Source: Acetivibrio mesophilus
Lineage (GTDB): Bacteria > Bacillota > Clostridia > Acetivibrionales > Acetivibrionaceae
Length of the DNA stretch: 64,000 nucleotides
Reading direction: 5' to 3'
Assembly (NCBI RefSeq): GCF_004102745.1
Contig: NZ_RLII01000002.1
Location: forward strand, 124,001 to 188,000
Numbering within the stretch: the stretch's first letter is position 1; the number at the start of each line of letters is the position of its first letter. Shown piece by piece: positions 47,692-57,482 of the stretch. The position numbers and the translations under genes were made by a program. The notes under the pieces were generated by a model, which was given only the letters and a program-made list of their open reading frames with translations, was not told the origin of the DNA and did no database searches.

Positions 47692-48423
47692 CTATATTAC
47701 CAAACGGTGCCCATTGACTTTCAGCCACTTTCGTCTCACGTCAAAGTCAGGAAGAATGGTTTTTACCAGATTCCAGTAATTCTTCGAATGATTCATTTCC
47801 TTCATATGGCAGAGCTCATGTACAATTACATAATCGATAACCTCCATTGGAGCCATAACCAGCTTCCAATTAAGGCTAATATTTCCTTTGCTACTGCAGC
47901 TTCCCCATCGGGTTTTTTGCTCCCTAACGGTCACTTTCTGGGGACATACACCTATTTGAGGTGAAAAGAAATCTATCCTGTCCTTTATGATATCACTGAA
48001 TTGAGTAATATAAAATCTCCTCAAAACACTTCTTATGTATTGGTCCCCCTCTATAGAGGCCCTATTCTCATCTATCGCAATAACAATATTACTTCCTTCT
48101 AAAGTAATCCCTTCAGGCAGCGAACCTTTCATGATTCTCAAAATATATTCCTTTCCAAGATACGAAAAAGTCTCCCCGTCAGCATATCCATTTTTAGTAC
48201 AGGGTTCGTTATATAATCTTCTAAGCTCCTCCTGCTTTTTTACAATCCAGGATATCTTCTTCAACATTATATCTCTTAACTGTTTGTCTGAGATATTCAA
48301 GGGAGCTGACACCCTCACCTCTCCATTTTCATTCACCCTTATACCCACAGTCTTCCTTCTGCTTCGGGTAAGAATGTATGAAACACTGTTTCTGCCATCC
48401 GATATATTTTGAACGCCTTCCAT
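47692..48423 (-). CDS. YgjP/SprT-like zinc metallopeptidase (DUF45)
   Basis: The 243-residue protein has VIVHELCHMKEMNHSKNYWNLV near the C-terminus, where HELCH plus a later histidine bind zinc. RWGSCSSKGNISLNW and KTVGIRV are typical of the M48-like DUF45 family. I chose the ATG preceded by GGGAGG (48423); an ATG five codons upstream overlaps that ribosome site. The substrate is unknown. It is next to an M24 peptidase gene, 32 bases away. Confidence 0.87.
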   Translation of the reverse strand: MEGVQNISDGRNSVSYILTRSRRKTVGIRVNENGEVRVSAPLNISDKQLRDIMLKKISWIVKKQEELRRLYNEPCTKNGYADGETFSYLGKEYILRIMKGSLPEGITLEGSNIVIAIDENRASIEGDQYIRSVLRRFYITQFSDIIKDRIDFFSPQIGVCPQKVTVREQKTRWGSCSSKGNISLNWKLVMAPMEVIDYVIVHELCHMKEMNHSKNYWNLVKTILPDFDVRRKWLKVNGHRLVI

Positions 48424-48455
48424 AATCCTCCCTCTCATTCATTTTTCCTGTCCGG

Positions 48456-49649
48456 CTAATACAAAGGTATCAATCCCGGGTTGTCTCCCGTTATACACTT
48501 TCCTCCCTGTTCAGTAACAATAAAAGTATTTTCAATTCCCACCATGCCTACGTTTTCAATACCTTTCTTCGGCTCTAAAGCCAGTACCATTCCCTCCCTA
48601 AGAGGCTCATTAAAGCCCTCGGCAATAACAGGCATCTCATCCACCTGTAATCCAATGCCATGGCCTAAAAATTTAACCCTGCGGTTTCCAAAGCCCATGA
48701 AGTTTTCCAAAAACCTCGTGTCAAGGCTGTCCATTATATCCTTATAAATACTAGCCGGTATTTCACCGGGTTTTAGCATTAATGCAATTTTATTCTGAAT
48801 ATCAACACACCTCTTGTGCTCTTCGACAGCCCCATCAGGAAGTGGAGAGCCAAACATGTATGTCATGGTTTTATCGGTGTGATAGCCATCGACTCCGCAA
48901 GCTACGTCAATAAACACAAGATCACCTTTTTTGAGTCTGCGCTCACGGCTGCCTAGAAGAGGCACTGCAGGGCTCAATCCATAGCATCCTCCCGGACCGT
49001 TGAAGGATGTTGGATAAATAGAACTCTCTCCAAAACAGATATGTCCTATGACCATTTCGGTATCAAACATTGAAAAACGAGATATTCCCTGGTGTCCTTC
49101 TTCTACCATTATAGAATACAGCTTGGTTGCAAGCTCTGCCTCACTCATTCCTTCCTGAAGAATTTCCGGTACCCGTTCCTCAAGCACCCTCTTATGGACT
49201 TCTCCAGCCTGCTCCATTATTTCCAGTTCATAAGCACTTTTGACCGATCGTAATTTAGCAACCACCATATCCAGAGGCTTAACATTTTTAAAAGGAAAAT
49301 ACTTTTGAAACCTCTGATACATAGCAAAGGGAACAAACTCTGTCTCAAGATAAATCGTATCAGGTATATCTTTGTAACTGCCCACTGCATCTCTATAGCT
49401 GTTCATAGGTCTAATCGAAGGAAACAGCGATTCGTCCTTTGCTCTTTCAAAGCTTCTGCGAACCCACAATACCGCATCATCCTCCCGGGGGATTAACAAC
49501 ATACCCTCCGGCATAGTTCCTGTGAAATAATATATATTGATTTTACTGAATATCACTGCCATTTCCCATTCAGGATTATATTGGTTCATTATCGTACGGA
49601 ACTGTTCCATACGCATTCTAAGTTCCTCTAACGGTACCTGCTTTATCAT
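48456..49649 (-). CDS. M24-family Xaa-Pro aminopeptidase-like protein
   Basis: The 397-residue protein has a creatinase-like N-terminal domain (about 1-150) and a pita-bread metallopeptidase domain with the five metal ligands: [28 protein letters not shown] and GIENTFIV. It could cleave Xaa-Pro dipeptides or peptides; creatinase-type use is less likely. GGGGGAAG precedes the ATG. Confidence 0.88.
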   Translation of the reverse strand: MIKQVPLEELRMRMEQFRTIMNQYNPEWEMAVIFSKINIYYFTGTMPEGMLLIPREDDAVLWVRRSFERAKDESLFPSIRPMNSYRDAVGSYKDIPDTIYLETEFVPFAMYQRFQKYFPFKNVKPLDMVVAKLRSVKSAYELEIMEQAGEVHKRVLEERVPEILQEGMSEAELATKLYSIMVEEGHQGISRFSMFDTEMVIGHICFGESSIYPTSFNGPGGCYGLSPAVPLLGSRERRLKKGDLVFIDVACGVDGYHTDKTMTYMFGSPLPDGAVEEHKRCVDIQNKIALMLKPGEIPASIYKDIMDSLDTRFLENFMGFGNRRVKFLGHGIGLQVDEMPVIAEGFNEPLREGMVLALEPKKGIENVGMVGIENTFIVTEQGGKCITGDNPGLIPLY

Positions 49650-49762
49650 ATGGCTTCCCCCAATTCAAATTGATAATAAAAATAATATTAGCTTGTCAAT
49701 AAGATTCATAAGGATTATATCACAATAGCTATAATATATGCTATATTCATCGTTTCAAAACA

Positions 49763-49790
49763 TAAAAAAACCAGCCTTTTCAGACTGGAC
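49763..49790 (-). terminator. Terminator of the FtsX-type permease operon
   Basis: Minus strand: CCAGTC-TGAAAA-GGCTGG with one T-G pair, followed by TTTTTTTATG. Confidence 0.75.
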
Positions 49791-49871
49791 TTTATATATT
49801 ATTTTAATTATATAGCTATATGCTTTAAGTATCAAATCATACTATTGTAATAGAAAAAATAACTTCATACT

Positions 49872-52478
49872 TTATAAATTCTCGTTTCTCAGGGCATCAA
49901 TGGGATTATCCTTTTTTATTTTGCTCATGGAATATAGCATTGTTGAAAATACCACAACAAATACACTTCCGACAGTAATGACGACACTGTACCACGGAAT
50001 AAAGAACTTTGTTTCCCATCCCTCGATAACACTTCGGTAAATAAGGTAAGTCACACCGATGGATACAGGAATACCGTACATGAGCCCTTTTATTCCATAT
50101 AACAGACACTCATAATTCATCATCTTGTTAAATCCCTTTTGTGTCATGCCAATGGACTTCAGCATTGCGAACTCACGGCGACGTAAGGAAATATTAGTCG
50201 AAATGGTGTTAAACACATTGGCTAAAGCAATTAGGGATATTAAAATGATAAAGCCATAGGAAAAGACATTGACGACAGTAATTAATGCCCGTTTTGACTC
50301 TTCTGTTTCGGCATAATCGAACAAGCTTGATGTCGGTAGTTTTTTATCTTCCAAAACACTGTATATTCTGTCAAAAACCGCTCTATGGTCCTTTGCCTTA
50401 AAATACATGTCAACCTCAACATTACTGTTTTCCTCCCCCAACACTGAAGAAATTGCACTGAAGGGATATATAATAGTCAACATATTCGATGAATTGCCGC
50501 CTACACCCATGGGTGTTTTGTCCGTTACAGCAATAATATTAAGCTTTTCCCCATCCACGTCATCTCTTTCTTGTAACCTTTTTATGACAATATTCTCAGC
50601 TTCGTCATCAAATACATTAAAAGTATAATATTTTTGCTCATCTCCATCAAAAATTATTAGAAAATCCACTACAACGGCTTGCAGCTCATCGGAATTTCTA
50701 TTCATTTCACTGTTAAAAGAATTCTGCTTGAGGTACTCTTCATACGTAGCATCATCTACAAAGGACGATAGGGTGTAGATAACATAGTTTCCTGAGTCCA
50801 TGTCTATATAGTTTCCCCCAAATCTGCTGTTGTAATAATTCACATAATCCCTGTTTAATGATTCAGTTGATATCTGTGCATATTCATTAACTCCATAATT
50901 TGAATATCCATAGCTGCTATCGATAACACCATTTACTTCCGACAGTTCCTCAAACAACTTATCAATAGAGTATTTCTCTTTCATATCCGGTGTAAAGGTA
51001 TATACTATATCATAGCCAGGATCATCCATAACCGAATCAGAACCTGCGGTAAGATATGCACAAAAGCTGCTTGCCGATATAAACAACACAATACTCATAA
51101 AAAGCGATACCACTGTGGCACGATACTTTTTCCTATTGCGGTTGAAATTCTTACTTGCAATCATGCCTTCAAATCCAAACAGCTTATAGGTAAGCTTTGA
51201 GGTTTTGACCTTTCCAGCTTTAATTTTTATATCGTTTGTTTGTCGGATGGCATCAATGGCCGATATCTTTAGCGCACGTTTTGCAGGAATATATGCCGAA
51301 ATCAGCACAGTAACAAAGCCCACCAATACGGCAACAATAACAGCCGCTAATGATACATCAAGATCAACAACAACACCATGACCCACGTTTAAAAAGGACG
51401 TAAAAAGATTTTCTGTTAATTTTAGCGTTATACCTATACCTAAAATTCCTGACAATAATCCAAAGGGTATACCTATAAGGCTTAAGAAAAATGCTTCAAA
51501 CAGTACACTTCTCAACATTTGCCGCCTGGTTGCACCAATAGATGACAAAAGCCCAAACTGCTTCGTGCGTTCACTGACAGAAATGGAAAAAGCATTGTAT
51601 ATGAGCAGGATAGATCCAAACATTATAAGGGCAATTAATACTCCGGCAAGACTATATAATACTTGATTGTAGGTTGTATCATCAGAAGCCCCACTAATCC
51701 TCAAAAGTTCCTTGTTGACACTTTGCTCATATCCTGAGAATTTTCTATCCAAAAAGCTGTAAATACTTTTCATCTTCTTCAATTTAATATAGACATCATA
51801 TTCATAGTCATCAACATGCGAATCATCTTCAATCGTCAAAACAGTATATCCGGGTGCACTATAGGATTCAAATCCCGGGCGCTCATAAAACCCTACCACA
51901 GTGAAAGTACGTTGCTCCCTGACTTTCAATTCTTCAGTCTCACCGCTAGATTCGTGCAAATAGGGATTGTTCTGGTTCAGCATAAAGCCATCGGAAATCC
52001 TGTCACCTATAGAAAGGGACAATGTATCTCCAATTTTAAATTTCACCCCACCATTGGTCTCCACATGTTTCGGCAGGATTATTTCTGATATACTCTCCGG
52101 CAATCTTCCACCTGTCAAATAAACAGGCATTGAGTCCTTAAATCCACTGCCCATAGCACCTACAAACAAATAAGGCTTATATTCGTTCTGACAGCCTTCC
52201 AGCAATGCATAGCCAATTTTTTGTAGCCATATGAAGGATTTAACCTCTGTATCTTCCTTCAAAACATCAATCTGTGCTTTATTCACATCATATACTGCTC
52301 CATGCCAGTCCCCGTCCTGCGAAACAGTCAAATCCACCAAAAAGTCCTGCAGACTTGATACACTGCTGGTAACTGCGGTAATCATTGATGCTGATAAAAT
52401 AATACCAATGATGGTCACAAGGGTTCTTGCTTTGTTCTTGCTAAGGGTTTTAAGCGTTACCTTATTAAAAATGTTCAT
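49872..52478 (-). CDS. FtsX/MacB-type ABC transporter permease
   Basis: The 868-residue membrane protein has an N-terminal helix, a large extracytoplasmic domain (about 40-270), a first FtsX domain (FSISVSERTKQFGLLSSIGATRRQ split around residues 295-330), a second extracytoplasmic domain (about 490-730), and a C-terminal FtsX domain (SLRRREFAMLKSIGMTQ). With its ATPase it forms an exporter or mechanotransmitter of the type linked to antimicrobial peptide resistance. It is longer than BceB and has two extracellular domains. It overlaps the ATPase gene by 4 bases. Confidence 0.87.
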   Translation of the reverse strand: MNIFNKVTLKTLSKNKARTLVTIIGIILSASMITAVTSSVSSLQDFLVDLTVSQDGDWHGAVYDVNKAQIDVLKEDTEVKSFIWLQKIGYALLEGCQNEYKPYLFVGAMGSGFKDSMPVYLTGGRLPESISEIILPKHVETNGGVKFKIGDTLSLSIGDRISDGFMLNQNNPYLHESSGETEELKVREQRTFTVVGFYERPGFESYSAPGYTVLTIEDDSHVDDYEYDVYIKLKKMKSIYSFLDRKFSGYEQSVNKELLRISGASDDTTYNQVLYSLAGVLIALIMFGSILLIYNAFSISVSERTKQFGLLSSIGATRRQMLRSVLFEAFFLSLIGIPFGLLSGILGIGITLKLTENLFTSFLNVGHGVVVDLDVSLAAVIVAVLVGFVTVLISAYIPAKRALKISAIDAIRQTNDIKIKAGKVKTSKLTYKLFGFEGMIASKNFNRNRKKYRATVVSLFMSIVLFISASSFCAYLTAGSDSVMDDPGYDIVYTFTPDMKEKYSIDKLFEELSEVNGVIDSSYGYSNYGVNEYAQISTESLNRDYVNYYNSRFGGNYIDMDSGNYVIYTLSSFVDDATYEEYLKQNSFNSEMNRNSDELQAVVVDFLIIFDGDEQKYYTFNVFDDEAENIVIKRLQERDDVDGEKLNIIAVTDKTPMGVGGNSSNMLTIIYPFSAISSVLGEENSNVEVDMYFKAKDHRAVFDRIYSVLEDKKLPTSSLFDYAETEESKRALITVVNVFSYGFIILISLIALANVFNTISTNISLRRREFAMLKSIGMTQKGFNKMMNYECLLYGIKGLMYGIPVSIGVTYLIYRSVIEGWETKFFIPWYSVVITVGSVFVVVFSTMLYSMSKIKKDNPIDALRNENL

Positions 52479-53158
52479 TGTCGAATCACCTCATCACGGA
52501 TAATTTTTCCATCCTGAATGTCAATGATTCGGTTTGCCTGCAATGCAATATTTTCGTCATGGGTAATAACAATTAGGGTTTGATTGAATTTTTTATTGGA
52601 GAGCTTCAAAAGCTCCACAATTTCTTGACTGTTTTTCGAATCCAGGTTTCCCGTAGGTTCGTCCGCAAGTACAACCGCAGGAGCGTTCATTAATGCCCTT
52701 CCTATTGATACACGTTGCTGTTGCCCTCCAGACAACTGATTGGGCAAATGATTTTCTCTTCCCTTTAGATTCAAGGTCTTAAGCAGTTCTTCCAACCGCT
52801 CGTCGTTCACCTTTCTTCCGTCCATAAGTACAGGAAGTGTAATGTTTTCTGTCACATTTAATACAGGAATAAGGTTATAAAACTGATATATAAGCCCTAC
52901 CTGCCGGCGGCGAAAAATTGCGAGCTGCTCATCATTTTGAGCATACACATCATTACCATCCATAAAAACTTTTCCGCTCGTGGGCTTATCCACTCCGCCC
53001 AGAATATGCAAAAGCGTGGATTTACCAGATCCAGATGGTCCGATAATTGCAATAAATTCTCCTTTTTTCACTGAAAATGAAACACCGTCCAATGCTCTGA
53101 CCATATTTTCTCCGGTGCCGTACGTTTTTGTCAAGTTTTCAACCCTCAATATTTCCAT
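52475..53158 (-). CDS. ABC transporter ATP-binding protein (MacB/LolD type)
   Basis: The 227-residue ATPase has Walker A GPSGSGKSTLLHI, signature LSGGQQQRVSIGRAL, Walker B VVLADEPTGNLDS and the switch histidine VITHD. It partners the permease encoded next. The gene lies directly after the histidine kinase gene (113-base gap), as in peptide-sensing resistance modules. Confidence 0.9.
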   Translation of the reverse strand: MEILRVENLTKTYGTGENMVRALDGVSFSVKKGEFIAIIGPSGSGKSTLLHILGGVDKPTSGKVFMDGNDVYAQNDEQLAIFRRRQVGLIYQFYNLIPVLNVTENITLPVLMDGRKVNDERLEELLKTLNLKGRENHLPNQLSGGQQQRVSIGRALMNAPAVVLADEPTGNLDSKNSQEIVELLKLSNKKFNQTLIVITHDENIALQANRIIDIQDGKIIRDEVIRQ

Positions 53159-53271
53159 AATTCTTTCATCTCCTAAGAGTTTAGTTTATGCTCTAATTAT
53201 ATTCTGTCAATGTGACAGGAAGGTGACTCTAAAATAACAAAAACGTCACTTAAAAGTATAAATAAAATGCG

Positions 53272-54279
53272 TCACACCACTCCCTTATAAAACCTCACCG
53301 TAAACCTTGCACCTTTGTCCCGGTTGTTTTGGACTTTAATTGTACCGTTTTGATTTATTATTATCATTCGTGCCAAGGCAAGTCCTATCCCTATGCTCTG
53401 GTCACTGGAATTTTTGCCTTTATAAAATCTTTCAAAAAGGTGTGGCAAATCCTCCTTATCTATACCAGGTCCGTTATCCATAATCACAATCTCGGTATAA
53501 ACAGCATTTTCGCATGCCTCTACCACTATCCTGCCACCATTTGGAGTATGTTCCATACAGTTTTTCAGGATATTTCCTATAGCTTCAACCGACCATGAAA
53601 AATCCCCGATAAAGGTTTCACTGCCCTCCATCAATATATCAATCTGTTGTCCTCTAATCTCCATAGGTACAGCAATTGGCTCTATGGAGCGCTTTATAAG
53701 CTCCGCTACCGATACGGTTTTGCGTTGAAGGCTGACCACCCCAGCATCAATCTTCGACATTTTAAGAAGTGCCGTGATAAGCCAGTCTATCCTCAAAAGC
53801 ATTATTTCAAGCTCCTTGGCAATTTCTAATCTGCGTTCGTCAGAAAGCTTCGGTTTTAATAATAACGAAACCAATATATTGATTGAGGTAAGCGGTGTTC
53901 TGATTTGATGCGAAATATCGGCAATGGAATCGGCAAGTTGAGTCTTATCCTTTTTCAGAGCTTCCGCTTGCTCTCGAAGCCTCACTGTCAGCTTCGATAT
54001 CTCGCTCTCTAAAATTGCAAGCTCACCCTCCGAATACTTGCCAAAGTTTATAGATTCAGCCCCATGGAGAATACTGTCAATTCCACAGGTAAACTCCGCA
54101 ATTTTCAGGTATCTTCGATATGTTAAAGCAAAATGAGCCAAAGTAAACATAATACAAAGGCAAAGGGCGAAAAAGCCAAGACTTTTTTCGCACAAGAATC
54201 CTATGCCTGTTGACAGCACCGATAAAACAATAAAAACCAAAAGGCCTCTTTTTATCTCAGGATTTCTAAGAAAGCTCAT
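53272..54279 (-). CDS. Intramembrane-sensing type histidine kinase
   Basis: The 335-residue kinase is from the ATG preceded by GGTGATT; the longer frame would overlap the regulator gene by 71 bases. Two N-terminal helices are separated by a very short loop (about 12-55), so there is almost no extracellular sensor. HisKA has SIADISHQIRTPLTSI, and the ATPase domain has ILKNCMEH, DNGPGIDKEDLPHLFERFY and GIGLALARMI. Kinases of this shape usually sense through an adjacent ABC transporter, here encoded downstream. Confidence 0.88.
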   Translation of the reverse strand: MSFLRNPEIKRGLLVFIVLSVLSTGIGFLCEKSLGFFALCLCIMFTLAHFALTYRRYLKIAEFTCGIDSILHGAESINFGKYSEGELAILESEISKLTVRLREQAEALKKDKTQLADSIADISHQIRTPLTSINILVSLLLKPKLSDERRLEIAKELEIMLLRIDWLITALLKMSKIDAGVVSLQRKTVSVAELIKRSIEPIAVPMEIRGQQIDILMEGSETFIGDFSWSVEAIGNILKNCMEHTPNGGRIVVEACENAVYTEIVIMDNGPGIDKEDLPHLFERFYKGKNSSDQSIGIGLALARMIIINQNGTIKVQNNRDKGARFTVRFYKGVV

Positions 54280-54280
54280 T

Positions 54281-54952
54281 CTAATCACCAACTTTATATC
54301 CAAGTCCACGAACGGTCTTAATAAAGGTTGGATTTTGCGGATCATCTTCAATCTTATCCCTCAAGCGCTTTATATATACCGTCAGGGTATTATCATTTAC
54401 AAATTCACCGGCAATATTCCAGATTTCTTCCAACAATCTACTCCTGGACAAGACAGCGCCCTTATTATTTAAGAATACAAGAAGCAAGCGATATTCAAGG
54501 GCAGAAAGAAAGACCTCTGCACCGTTTTTGGTGACAGTACCACGAACTGTATCAACTCGAATATTATCAAGCTCTATTACAGCCCCTGTTTTACACTTTC
54601 GTCTTAAGGCTTTGCGAATACGAGATAAAAGCTCTCTCGGGCGGAAGGGTTTTACAATATAGTCATCAGCACCAATATCAAGGCCGGTAACAATGCTGTA
54701 CTCATCATCCGAAGCCGATAAAAATATAACCGGAATATCATCCTTCTCTCGTGCTGCTGCACATACTGCGAAGCCATTGCCATCCTTTAGGGATATGTCC
54801 AAAAGAATCAGATCATATTTGCCCTCATCCATCTTTTCAATTGCCTCATTCTGTCCACTGGCAGATTCAATCTCAAAGCCTTCGTCGCACAAGTATTCAG
54901 TTAAATTGGTTACAATATTCTTATCATCTTCAACAATCAATATCCTTGTCAT
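54281..54952 (-). CDS. OmpR-family response regulator
   Basis: The 223-residue protein has a receiver domain (MTRILIVEDDKNI; phosphoacceptor Asp in DLILLDISLKDGNGF; lysine in VKPFRPREL) and a winged-helix output domain (about 125-223). GAGGG precedes the ATG at 54952; seven more codons upstream are open. It is first in the regulator-kinase-ATPase-permease operon and one base from the kinase start. It probably controls the exporter genes in response to a peptide or envelope stress. Confidence 0.9.
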   Translation of the reverse strand: MTRILIVEDDKNIVTNLTEYLCDEGFEIESASGQNEAIEKMDEGKYDLILLDISLKDGNGFAVCAAAREKDDIPVIFLSASDDEYSIVTGLDIGADDYIVKPFRPRELLSRIRKALRRKCKTGAVIELDNIRVDTVRGTVTKNGAEVFLSALEYRLLLVFLNNKGAVLSRSRLLEEIWNIAGEFVNDNTLTVYIKRLRDKIEDDPQNPTFIKTVRGLGYKVGD

Positions 54953-54964
54953 CTTTTTACCCTC

Positions 54965-55007
54965 AAAAGTCAAGGACCTTAGCCTACAGCCAAAGTCCTT
55001 GACTTTT
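54965..55007 (-). terminator. Hairpin between celB and the response regulator gene
   Basis: AAAAGTCAAGGAC and its exact complement form a 13-bp stem around a 17-base loop. It follows celB and ends only 13 bases before the regulator ATG, so it may terminate celB transcripts, hold the regulator's ribosome binding site, or both. The T run on the minus strand is short. Confidence 0.65.
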
Positions 55008-55035
55008 TTCTTGTTTTTTTAACTATTTCCCTTAT

Positions 55036-56733
55036 TTATTTTAATGGAAGTTCAGTTATTATACGAATTACATATCTCTTCAGAATTGTTAAATCTGTTG
55101 AGGTTACTGTTCCACTTAAGTTTACATCTGCTGCTTCCCTATCAATATCTGTAATGGTACCCATCAAATATCTCCTTAATACTGTTATATCAGTGGAAGT
55201 AACTTTTCCATCCCTATTTATATCTCCATACATAACAGCCCCTTTTGACGGCGTAGGAGATACCGCTGTCGGAGTAGGTATTGGAGTAGGTTTTGTTGTA
55301 GGTTTGGATGTAGGATTGTCTGAAAGCTCACTTATTGATATACCGTTTTTGCCAAGAGGAATCTTGTGATCCAGACCTATAAACTTTCCGTCGTCAGTTT
55401 TCCACAGAACGGGATATAAATAATTGTCGTACTTGTTGTCATTCCATTTAAGGTCTCTTCCTCCTGGGAATGGTGTTCCTTCATCACGAGTAAACAGTCC
55501 GCCAGTGTCTGCTGAGTCAATATTTATGCACCAGAAAGTATGATGCAATTTGAATTTGTTTTCCAATATATAATCCCTCATAGACCTCAAGTACTTCAAG
55601 TTGAGATCAAGAAGTTTATCTCCGCCTTCGGTCAGACCTCCCCATTCGCCAATGAGCAATGGTGATATTCCATCTTCCATGATAAATGCCCAATTGTCTC
55701 TCCAACATTCCTCATACAGTATTCTTTTTGCTTCTTCATCATTCGCAGTGATAAAGTCACCTTTAAACCATTCCTGCTCATAAACCAACGGGCCATAATC
55801 ATGAGGTGAATAAACAAGTTGAGACTGATATTTTCCCAGATTAATCGGATAATCCTTTACGCCTCTTAAATTACCACCCCACCAGTTGCCATAGTAGTCA
55901 TTATTTCCTGTCCATGGGCTTGTATCGAAGGTTTCATCATCCCAAATGCCATCTTTAGGGTACATCTCTATACCTTCAACAAATATTAAAACATTTGGAT
56001 GTACTTCCAATATTGCCAGAGCAGTCTCCTGAGCTACTCTTTTCCAGTTGTTCGGATGATTGGAGTCATCCCATATAGCACTTTCAGCTTTTATTTTTAC
56101 ATTACCGGTATTGGTATGAGGCTCATTTTTTAGGTCAAATCCGATTATTGTGTCATCGTTTTTGTAATGCTCAGCTACCCATACCCAAGCTTTTTTGAAT
56201 ATTTCCTCTGTTATAGTACCGTTGTACCAGAGGGGATATGTATGTCCCTGATTATCTGTCTGGGCACTATGTACATCAAGTATAACCTTGATTCCAACTC
56301 TCTTGAAATTTTCCAACATAAAATTAAATAGCTCATAGCTGTTTAATCCCGCCAAAGCCGGATTGTTAAAGCTTGTATCGGTTGAAGGCGGATATTCGCC
56401 CCGACTCCATGCATAGAGCAAATCTGTCGCAATCGGCATTCTAACTACATTTATACCTTTATCCGCAACCATTTCAATATCTGCTATAATATCGCTATGG
56501 TATGAATCCAAAAGCATTCTCTCCCTACAATTAAATCCAAACCAGTTAGCTCCGGTTATCCAGACTTTATTGCCGTACTTGTCAACGATATCTGTGCCTT
56601 CTACATGCAACCAATCGTCATCCGGTTCGGCAAGAGCAGTGTAGGATGTCTCTGCAGATGTTTGAACACCGGGTACCATTAATAATGTTGCTATCATTAT
56701 TAATGCAATTGATAAAACAACAAATTTTTTCAT
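55036..56733 (-). CDS. celB: Cellulosomal GH5 endoglucanase with dockerin (CelB-like)
   Basis: Secreted endo-beta-1,4-glucanase of 565 residues from the ATG after GGGAGG (19 more codons are open upstream but give no signal peptide). The signal peptide ends near TSA/ET (residue 27). In the GH5 catalytic domain the acid/base glutamate is in DLKNEPH and the nucleophile glutamate in LLIGEWGG. A Pro/Thr linker and a type I dockerin ([16 protein letters not shown]; second repeat DVNLSGTVTSTD, where Ser replaces the usual Asp) follow. The altered second calcium loop matches my recollection of C. thermocellum CelB. There is no carbohydrate-binding module. Confidence 0.93.
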   Translation of the reverse strand: MKKFVVLSIALIMIATLLMVPGVQTSAETSYTALAEPDDDWLHVEGTDIVDKYGNKVWITGANWFGFNCRERMLLDSYHSDIIADIEMVADKGINVVRMPIATDLLYAWSRGEYPPSTDTSFNNPALAGLNSYELFNFMLENFKRVGIKVILDVHSAQTDNQGHTYPLWYNGTITEEIFKKAWVWVAEHYKNDDTIIGFDLKNEPHTNTGNVKIKAESAIWDDSNHPNNWKRVAQETALAILEVHPNVLIFVEGIEMYPKDGIWDDETFDTSPWTGNNDYYGNWWGGNLRGVKDYPINLGKYQSQLVYSPHDYGPLVYEQEWFKGDFITANDEEAKRILYEECWRDNWAFIMEDGISPLLIGEWGGLTEGGDKLLDLNLKYLRSMRDYILENKFKLHHTFWCINIDSADTGGLFTRDEGTPFPGGRDLKWNDNKYDNYLYPVLWKTDDGKFIGLDHKIPLGKNGISISELSDNPTSKPTTKPTPIPTPTAVSPTPSKGAVMYGDINRDGKVTSTDITVLRRYLMGTITDIDREAADVNLSGTVTSTDLTILKRYVIRIITELPLK

Positions 56734-57183
56734 TACCTTTTTCCTCCCAATTAAACTGATAAATTTAGAATTAAGATATACAAGCAGCATTTTTTCTTTA
56801 AAGTGTTGATGTTATGATTAGACCAAAGTACTACAAAATGATAGAAAAAAATCAATAGTATTTTCATTTGAGCAAACACATTGATAAACGTAATGCCGAA
56901 ACAATTTAATTATGTATGTAGACTTAAACCCGTCACCCCCATGAAATATTAGATTTTAACAAGTCTATATTAAAAAGTATTAATATAAGTAATACTTGTT
57001 TGTAAACTGTTTTTCCAATCTTATCATATCATATTATTTTTTCAAATACAATAAACTAATAATCCAAAATCGTCTAACATCTCATCAATATCATATAAAA
57101 GGCCGTCAAGAGCGTCAAAAAATAGGAAAAGGCACAGCCCTTTGACCATGCCCCCAAACTAAAACAAAATTATTCAGTCAGCT
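56734..57183. other. 450-base gap between celB and the precursor peptide gene
   Basis: Very AT-rich. It should hold the celB promoter, but I find no strong -35/-10 pair. Near 57121-57146 a weak minus-strand hairpin (AAAG-G-GC/GCCTTT) followed by TTTTCC and later TTTTTT could terminate the precursor transcript. TGACG occurs twice close by (57088-57120 region). No gene is visible. Confidence 0.4.
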
Positions 57184-57447
57184 TTATTTCACTTTATCAG
57201 TCGGCATTATTCCGTACAATGGAATTATTGGCTCGACACCGTACTTAACTACGACTATCGGGCTTACACCGTACTTTACAACAATCTCGGGATCGTCAAT
57301 TACAACTCCATACTTAACAACAGGTAATGAAGGTGTAAATGAGTAATTTTTTTGACACTTGATACTAAAAGTTGATCCCCCTGTCATTTCCATAAGTTCA
57401 TCATCCGTCAATTCTCTTCCAATGTTCAATTTCTTTGATTCTGACAT
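57184..57447 (-). CDS. Double-glycine leader precursor peptide with repeated VVKYGV motifs
   Basis: The 87-residue peptide has a leader of residues 1-24 with GRELTDDELMEMTGG, a typical GG cleavage site for C39 exporters. The 63-residue core has Tyr-Gly at residues 46-47, 59-60, 69-70 and 78-79: three VVKYGV units and one PLYGI. Spacing shrinks from 13 to 10 to 9. Only one cysteine (31) occurs, so it is not a lantibiotic- or sactipeptide-like core. AAGGGGGTG precedes the ATG. It is the last gene after the radical SAM enzyme and exporter. The X-Tyr-Gly pattern resembles substrates of radical SAM spliceases, which cut out tyramine; other radical SAM modifications remain possible. Confidence 0.85.
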   Translation of the reverse strand: MSESKKLNIGRELTDDELMEMTGGSTFSIKCQKNYSFTPSLPVVKYGVVIDDPEIVVKYGVSPIVVVKYGVEPIIPLYGIMPTDKVK

Positions 57448-57482
57448 AATTTCACCCCCTTGAAATTGATTTTTATACTATT

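Noticed and set aside
57184-57447. Lantibiotic, thiopeptide or sactipeptide precursor
   Set aside because: The core has a single cysteine, and no lanthionine synthetase or cyclodehydratase gene is nearby.
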